A program made the position numbers and the translations under genes. From assembly GCF_024166365.1 (NCBI RefSeq), contig NC_064836.1, positions 36,190,833 to 36,254,832 on the forward strand: a DNA stretch of 64,000 nt, in the 5' to 3' direction. How positions within the stretch are numbered: the first letter of the stretch is position 1; each line of letters opens with the position of its first letter. This document shows positions 57,485 to 64,000 of this stretch, one piece after another. Source of the DNA: Elephas maximus indicus. Its lineage: Eukaryota; Chordata; Mammalia; Proboscidea; Elephantidae. The notes below the pieces were generated by a model. It was given only the letters and a program-made list of their open reading frames with translations. It was not told the origin of the DNA and did no database searches.

Positions 57485-57960
57485 CTGCTCGTCCTAACAT
57501 CTGTCTTCTGTCTTCATATGATCTACTGACTCTGTTTTCACCAAGGCAAAATGATCTATCTGTTGCCAAATCTGATAAACACTGTTCAGTCTATCTTACT
57601 GGACCTCTCTATGGCATCTGACTCAGTTGGCTCCCTTGGAGTCTAGGATTCTCCCCTACTCTTCATCTTCCTTTCTGAGCCTGGTGCTTCATTCTGTCTC
57701 CTCTGCGGGTTCTTCCTCGTCCTTGGTCCTGCCTATAGATCCCACATCAGCCCACTGCTTTCTGACTTGACTCACTCTCATTGACTCAACTGCCATTTAT
57801 TTGCCATTTTCCACCCACCACTTAATTATCGTCTATTGAAAACTCCCAAATCTGTATCTCCAGCTCTAATCTCTCTCCTGAGATTAAATCCATAAATCCC
57901 TCTTTCTACTGGACATCTTCATTTCCCACAGGCACCACGAACTCATCAGCCTCTACCTTT
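57485..57960 (+). repeat. L2 LINE fragment
   Basis: Contains 'aactcccaaatctgtatctc', 'cagctctaatctctctcctg' and 'ctactggacatcttcatttc', in L2 order. Confidence 0.8.
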
Positions 57961-58657
57961 GTCCTCTTCCTACAATTCCCATCACATGAAAAACATCACA
58001 ATACACATGGTCACCCATGCCAAATGTTCCTTGGGAGCTGGTGGAAGGAGGCTCAAATAAATCCTGGTTGAAAACAACTGCCCTTAGACTTAAGCTGGTT
58101 TGAAGAACCAGGAATGGAAATAAATTCATAGACTGAAGGAGAATAAAGAACCATGAGTTCAAGGATTTCAAAACCTCCTATGAAATCAGAATTTAACTAT
58201 GTAAGATGACCTATTATACTTCAGGGAAGAAGAGGAAAAACTTTCATGGGACATGATACCTTTTCTTTGATTTGTTCCTCTATATGCATATCTCCAGGGC
58301 TTTATCATTCCTAGGGAACATAAGCCACTCTGGAGACGTTTTTCTTCCTTTCGCTCTCTTCCTTAGAAAGCTGGAGAGCAAATCTGATCAGGCACTTAAA
58401 AACCTCAGCAACCCAGTGTCCTCAACTGTTCCCCTGTCCTACTCTGTTCAACTATTCAGGTTCTCTGTCTCTAAACTGCAAACATCTCCACTAGGGAAAC
58501 TGGAAAACCTAGTTTCTATGTGAAGAATGTAGGATTGAATTGATCCTTTTTAGTGTCGGCTCTAAGTATACCCATATAAAGCATTGACTCACGTGGTTCA
58601 GTCGTAACAAGGTGTCAGGGGTGCCAAAAAGTAATTGCAAAATAACTCTTTTGCTTG

Positions 58658-59225
58658 TACAGTCATGTGTCGCTTAACTTCCGTGACACCTTCTGTGAAA
58701 TAGGACATTACGTGACTTGGATGTTGTGCGAACAACATATTACACATAGGCAGTCCCAGGATTACAAACAAGTTCCATTCCTAGGTCTGTCTTTAAGTCA
58801 AATGTGTATATGTAAGTTGGAACAGTTAGGTACAGTTGGTATCCAACGTCAGTCAAGTGTTCTTCTTAGTATACAGTACCAGTGACCCTGTGGGAGAAAG
58901 ATGCGGCAGTCTGCTTCCATAGAGATTTACAGCCTTGGAAACCCCGTGGGGCTGCTATAAGTCGGAATTTACTCAACAGCAGTGGGCTTCAGGTCTATGC
59001 ATGAAAAACATTAAAGAAACACTTCTGGATACATTAAAACATCTTTACCATAATAATAGAGGAATAATAATAATAATGTTTCAATACGCATCACAAAGTA
59101 GCGCCTGTTTATTATTACGAACCATTGTCTGTACGTCAAATTTTTAATATAACAGGCTTTATGGAGGTTGGCTCTTAACTACAAGTTGTACGTAAGTCTA
59201 TACATACAACTTATGTTGTCAGGGA
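58658..59225. mobile_element. Mariner/Tigger-like DNA element pieces, split by an AfroSINE
   Basis: Left pieces 'cagtcatgtgtcgcttaact' and 'ggcagtcccaggattacaaa', and right piece 'cttaactacaagttgtacgt', look like old TcMar elements. An AfroSINE fragment lies at 58872-58998. At least two families may be mixed here. Confidence 0.55.
58872..58998 (+). repeat. AfroSINE fragment, head missing
   Basis: It keeps 'cggcagtctgcttccataga' and 'ctataagtcggaatttactc'. The tRNA-like head is absent. Confidence 0.88.
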
Positions 59226-59295
59226 TGTAGTATATGCTGTTGGGTGTTGCCTGTACAGATGTTATGACTATGTATTTCAAAAACCATAAAGGAAT

Positions 59296-59752
59296 CTGTT
59301 ATTAGTTTCTGAGGACTGCTGTAACAAAGTAACATGAGGTGGGTGGCTTAAAACAACAGAAATTTATTGGCTCACAGTTTTGGAGGCTACAAGTCCAAAT
59401 TCAGTGTGTCAGCAGGGCCATACTCCCTGTAGACTCTAGGGGAGAATCCTTCCACGTCTTTTCCAGCTTCTGGAAGCCCCAGGCATACCTTGGCTTGTGG
59501 AAACATAAATCCAATCTCTGCCTAGGTCTCCACATGGCTGTCTTCCTTCCCTCTGTGTCTCTTCTGTGTTTCTCCTTCCCTTTTATAAATACTCAGATGG
59601 GATTAGGAGCCATACTGCAGTATGAACTCATATTTACTTAACTAACAACATCTTCAAAGATGCTATTTCCAAACAAGGTCACATTCATGGCTACTGGCAG
59701 TTGGGACTTCAATGTATCTTTTTTGGGGGACACAATTCAACACATAACAAGG
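59296..59752 (-). mobile_element. MaLR (MLT1-like) solo LTR
   Basis: In antisense it reads 'tgttattagtttctgaggac', 'gtggcttaaaacaacagaaa', 'gtctccacatggctgtcttc' and 'ggacacaattcaacacataa'. Confidence 0.9.
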
Positions 59753-61439
59753 TTCAAGCAATCTTTTTAATCTCCTTTCCCCCCTTTTCCATGCACTCCT
59801 GTCACATACTAGTTGTTCTTTCTTTTCTCTCCCTATTCCTCTGAAAACCTACCCCGCTTCCAGTATATCTTTCTTTTCTAGCTTCTCTCCCCTTTGATTT
59901 TACTTTACAGAGTCCCAAGGTGGAGTCCAGATCTTCGGAGAGAAGAGGAGGGAAAGAAACTGAGCAGGCCAAGCCAGAATCCTCTTTTTCCTTTTTATTA
60001 TGCTTTAGTTAAAAGTTTCAGAATCCTCTTAAAACAGCTGGGGAAAAACCAGGACCTCAGATGTTCTTGTTGCATTATGACTACATTTAATGATATGATC
60101 CTCCCATATTTTTGCCAATGATTTTGATGCCAAACCAGTATTTTGTGAAACTTCTTTGTAGTATACTTTGAGAACTCCTCTTTTTCCATTTAGTAATGTG
60201 TAAATTAGTGCCCTCAGAGAAGCTCCAAGTATGACTGGCAAGACTTGTGACTTTGAAGTACTTTACTACACTTTTTAGATACAAAAATGAAGACTCCAAA
60301 TCCCTGAAAATCAGCTGAAGGAAAAATCTGGATGAAGTAGGAAAAGATGATCTTTGTTCCCTCCACATCATCCTGTCTTTGAACTTTTCAAACAGCACAC
60401 TGCCTACTGAGAATGTTTATTTTCTTCAGTAGGCTTAGCTGTCCTTCTGAGGCAAATTTTAGGGTAATCTGAGGTCGGAAGATACTGGGTTGAATCACTT
60501 TTCCTCTTTGTCTATGTCAGTTTTTGCCATGCTAAAACTTCCTTTGAGTAAGACTTTTAAATTTTTCAAAAGGCACTTTAAAAGTTCCATGAAAAGTAAC
60601 AGCAGCTAACTTTAGAAAGTTTATTAATTCCCTCATACATTTTGTATGTATATATATATGTGTGTGTGTTTGTATCTAAAAAGAAGATTAGTTAACTTGG
60701 CAAAACTATGGAGGCAAAAGAATTATAAAGAAAAGGGGTTATTTATAACAAATAAGTAATATTTCTTGGTAGCTGAATATTTATCTCTGTGATGTTAAGC
60801 CTTGCTTTCTATAATTCTATTTACTTTGAGGTTTGTTTCATGTTAAGTGAAACTATTTAAAATGTGTGGTCATTTGAACTTATTTAAACAGGAACATATG
60901 GCTCCAAAGATCTGAATCTTTTAAAAATATTGTTTGTTTATTAAGATGTCTACCTTGTTTCAGTCTTCTAGTCTTAGAATTCTGTTATTTTTTTTTTTAA
61001 CTTTTACTTAATAACTCTTTTTATTAAAACAAAATATTGGATTTTATATCAATATTTTGTTAACAGATGTTAGGAATAGTTTCTCTGTTCACTGCTTTCT
61101 GGAACTGATTTTTATTTTTTCTTCAAATGTCCAGAATAAATTAAATAGTAAAATAAACGAAAAGCTGTCAAGTTGGCCTGCTGGTTGAGGTCAACAATTG
61201 TTTTAAAGTTAGCTACAAAACATCTTTAATAGTTATGGATATGTTCCAAAATCACTGGCAGAAGTTGAGAAAACGAGGTTAAGAGATGATTATTTCCATA
61301 ATTGCTAACAACACTAAGTCAAGTAATTCCAGTCCAATGAAGTCTTTTGTGGTTTCCTGTCTGACCATCCCCCCTCCCCCCAACCTTAAGAATAAATGTT
61401 CTTGTATTCCATGTTACTCATCCGAAATAATCTGGTTTT
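59753..61439. other. Intron 1 sequence, no gene confirmed
   Basis: Mostly unique and AT-rich. A minus-strand open stretch at 60087-60398 resembles no protein I recognise. A TG/TA microsatellite lies at about 60646-60670. Confidence 0.4.
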
Positions 61440-62212
61440 CCTTCAGCCAAAGATTAGACAGGCCCTTCAAACAAAACGAGACTAAACTGGTGTCATCGGT
61501 TGAAAATGTCCCCCCAAAAATATGTGTATTAACTTGGTTAGGCCATGAGTCCCAGGATTCTGTAGACATCCTCCATTTTGTGATTGTAATTTTATGTTAA
61601 AGAGGATTAGGGTGGAATTGTAACACCCTTACCCAGGTCACATTCCTGATCCAATGTAAAGGGAGTTTTCCTGGGGTGTGGCCTGCACCACTTTTATCTC
61701 TCAAGAGATGAAAGGAAAGGGAAACTAGCAGAGACAGGGGACCCTATACCACCAAGAAAGCAGCAGAGGGAGCAGAGCATGTCCTTTGGACCTGGGGTCC
61801 CTGTACCTGAGAAGTTCCTTGACCAGGGGAAGATTGCTGACAAGGAATCTTCCCCCAGAGCCAACAGAGAGAGAAAGCTGTCCCATGGAGCTGACGCCCT
61901 GAATTTGGACTTGTAACCCGCTAGACTGTGAGAGAATAAATTTCTTTTTGTTAAAGCCATCCACTTGTGGTAATTCTGTTATAGCAGCACCAGATGACTA
62001 AGAAAATGGGCACACCAGCCCAGGGGCATGGATGAGAAGGCAAGAGGGGACAGGAAAGCTGGTAACGGGGACCCCAAGGTCAAGAAGGGGAGAGTGTTGA
62101 CACATCATGGGGTTGACAATGTCACAAAACAACACGTGTGTTAATTGTTAAATGAGAAACTAATTTGCTCTGTAAACCTTCATTTAAAGCACAATTTAAA
62201 AAAAGAAAAAAA
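61440..62212 (+). mobile_element. L1 3' end fragment, split by an LTR
   Basis: Left piece 61440-61490 ('cagccaaagattagacaggc') and right piece 62004-62212 ('gggcacaccagcccaggggc', 'ttcatttaaagcacaattt') are one L1 3' UTR. Confidence 0.87.
61494..62003 (+). mobile_element. LTR-like element inserted in an L1 tail
   Basis: Starts near 'tgtcatcggttgaaaatgtc' and ends near 'caccagatgactaag'. It contains 'gggaccctataccaccaaga' and 'gagagaataaatttcttttt'. It belongs to the family at 1766 and 45709. Confidence 0.82.
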
Positions 62213-62381
62213 ATCTTAAAATAATCTGGTTTAAGTAAGAATGAACACTAATTTTATACTACAACGTTTTTTTTTATTTACTATAAAAATGTTTAAATCA
62301 ACACTTTTAATTGAAACAGATGAGGAAAAATTGAAATTCTATAGACATTTTTTGTTTGTTTTAAAAGTACAGAACAACTCG

Positions 62382-62725
62382 GCTAACTCAGAACTGAAGC
62401 CACTCCCAAAATCTACCTTTCAGACAAAGATTAGGTGGGCCTATGAAACAAACAATAACACACATGATGAACATGCTTCTCAGTTCAATCAAGTATATGA
62501 GACCAAATCGGCAATTCCTGTCCAAAAGCAAAGATGAAAAGGCAAGAAGGGATGAGAACTGAGTGAATGGACACAGGGAACCCGGGTTGGAAAGGAGAAG
62601 GGTGCTGACACATTGTGGGAATTGCAACCAATGTCACAAAACAATTTGTGTATAAATTTTTGAAGGCAAACCTAATTTGTGCTGTAAACTTTCACCTAAA
62701 ACATAATTAAATTAAAAAAAAAAAA
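62382..62725 (+). mobile_element. Short L1 3' end copy
   Basis: It begins 'gctaactcagaactgaagcc', includes 'agacaaagattaggtgggcc' and 'cattgtgggaattgcaacca', and ends in an A-rich tail. It parallels the copy at 37324-37648 from end to end. Confidence 0.87.
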
Positions 62726-63284
62726 GAAGTACGGAACAGACCATACCATGTATAAAAGCAAGTTATAAAATTTATGGATATAAATTATTTCATATACTTT
62801 CGAAAGTAAAATTAGTAGCAATAGGGTTTGCCAATTGCTGATATAAAGTGATTATATTAACAAACATAAAAAATTTCACAGTGCTAAGAGTAACAAATAT
62901 AATAACACCACCCAGTAATTATTTTGGATAGATATTTATATGGATAGAAATAACCCAATGAGGTAAGAAATAGGAGTTACATTAATTTCTTATCTATCTC
63001 ATTATAATTTAACTAGATCAGGTGGCAGAGGAGAGAGAGATCCTTCTAGTCCCTCAAACTAGACATTCCAGCCCTTCCTCTTAATGAGACATTGATATTC
63101 TCTTTTAGGGGAAAGGAAAGTCACAATAAAAGGGCACGGAGAAATAAAAAATGTACCTGACTTTAGAGCTACCGGTGGCTGATGTCCTGGTGAATAAACA
63201 ACGACCTAAAGAATTTAAGGATGATTTTGACTGTGAATAAATTTTCCCCTTCAGAACCTAACATCTAAGTAAGATGTGACTCCA

Positions 63285-63375
63285 CTGTGTTAATATCCTC
63301 ATTTGACAGAGATGAGGATGGAGACTAAGTAGCTTGTTCAAGGTCACAACGCTAGAAAGCAGGGAATACGGGGAT
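63285..63375 (-). repeat. MIR fragment
   Basis: Contains 'agtagcttgttcaaggtcac' and 'aatatcctcatttgacagag', the MIR core in reverse complement. Confidence 0.7.
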
Positions 63376-63756
63376 CCACAGTCTTCTTTCTCTCTCTCTC
63401 AACTCAGCGTAAGGGTTTGTGAGAAAGTGGTACCAAACACAGCACTGCCTGACAACTGCAAGGGCTTCGCATGCATTTTCGGGTTTTAGATCATAAAGAT
63501 ATTATTCAGAGAGCATATTACAAACTGCCATTATCACACAGATAATGTTAATGGGCAAATGATGATGGTGAATAAACTAATTTGAATAAACTCCGCGTGT
63601 TTATTATACTGCACTAAAGTTTTATGCCTTCTATTTTTTTTTTTTTTTTTGCTGGTTCTTTAATAATTGCAGTACAAGAGAGAATACTGGTGTTTAGGCA
63701 TTAGGTATAAAATTGCTTTTAAGTATAAGCTATTGAAAAAAAAACCCTCAAAAACA

Positions 63757-63855
63757 AACAAACTCATTGCTGCCAAGTTGATTCCAACTCATGGCGACCC
63801 CACATGTTACAGAGTAGAACTGCTCCATGGGGTTTCTCGGCTGTAATCTTTATAA
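63757..63855 (-). repeat. AfroSINE tail half, interrupted by RTE
   Basis: It runs from 'aaacaaactcattgctgcca' to 'ggctgtaatctttata' and stops where RTE sequence begins, as in the split copy at 55662. Confidence 0.9.
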
Positions 63856-64000
63856 TAAGCAACATCATGATAAATGGAGAAAAGATAGAAGTTAGCAAGG
63901 ATTTCATTTTACTTGGATCCACAATCAACACCCAAGGAAGCAGTAGTCAAGAAGTCAAATGACGCATTGCATTGGGCAAATCTGCTGCAAAAGACCACTT
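63856..64000 (+). mobile_element. RTE LINE fragment running off the window
   Basis: It matches the RTE at 34137-34280 ('agcaacatcatgataaatgg', 'cttggatccacaatcaacac'). It continues past the window edge, so its extent is unknown. Confidence 0.92.

Larger units (their letters stand above)
55079..64000 (-). other. JAM2: JAM2 intron 1 (3' part only)
   Basis: From the exon 2 acceptor to the window edge there is no signal-peptide exon and no CpG-rich promoter-like block. The stretch holds AfroSINE, RTE, L2, MaLR, L1 tail and other repeats, plus AT-rich unique sequence at 56.4-57.4, 59.8-61.4 and 62.7-63.6 kb in which I see no gene. Confidence 0.75.

Noticed and set aside
1..64000. tRNA genes suggested by box-A and box-B motifs
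   Set aside because: All of those I noticed lie in AfroSINE or MIR heads; none forms a cloverleaf with an intact acceptor stem.

Overview
This is mammalian nuclear DNA from an afrotherian, most likely an elephant or close relative. About thirty copies or pieces of the tRNA-derived AfroSINE family are scattered on both strands. They are accompanied by fragments of the RTE (BovB-clade) LINE typical of Afrotheria, by L1 elements, and by old pan-mammalian repeats (L2, MIR, MER20, MER5, MaLR-like LTRs). No bacterial-style genes, operons or CRISPR arrays are present. Almost every long open frame is repeat-derived or fortuitous.

The one cellular gene I can identify is JAM2 (junctional adhesion molecule B), on the minus strand and covering nearly the whole window. 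Six coding exons can be placed to the base with GT/AG borders and matching phases: exon 2 at 55013-55078, exon 3 at 38809-38916, exon 4 at 36879-37031, exon 5 at 32887-33089, exon 6 at 29674-29773 and exon 7 (transmembrane) at 24520-24627. The terminal coding piece, ending in the conserved PDZ-ligand residues SFII and a stop, is at 8023-8055, and a conserved 3' UTR begins below it. Exon 1 (5' UTR and most of the signal peptide) must lie beyond position 64000. The exon 8 equivalent near 19930-19969 has the expected residues and donor but no acceptor that keeps the frame; this is the main gene-level puzzle.

Layout: 1-8 kb holds the region downstream of JAM2 (L2, AfroSINE, RTE tail, hAT) and the 3' UTR; 8-20 kb is intron 8, with an RTE fragment fused to an almost 6-kb L1 (11.6-17.6 kb, minus); 20-24.5 kb is intron 7 (L2, hAT element, CTCF-like site); 24.6-29.7 kb is intron 6; 29.8-32.9 kb is intron 5; 33.1-36.9 kb is intron 4 (RTE reverse-transcriptase fragment, LTR, L1 tail); 37-38.8 kb is intron 3; 38.9-55 kb is intron 2 (AfroSINEs, L2, an unclassified duplicated repeat, a 2-kb RTE, three L1 3' ends); 55.1-64 kb is part of intron 1 (RTE inside AfroSINE, L2, MaLR, LTR inside an L1 tail).

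The most interesting content is the repeat biology and its contact with the gene: nested insertions with readable target-site duplications that order SINE, RTE, L1 and LTR activity; a frame-symmetric transmembrane exon between oppositely oriented AfroSINEs; two short L1-tail copies with the same 5' end; tandem monomers in the L1 5' UTR; and AfroSINE ends resembling CTCF sites. I saw no clear sign of a wholly new biological system. Family names for repeats and comparisons with human JAM-B are from memory, without database searches.
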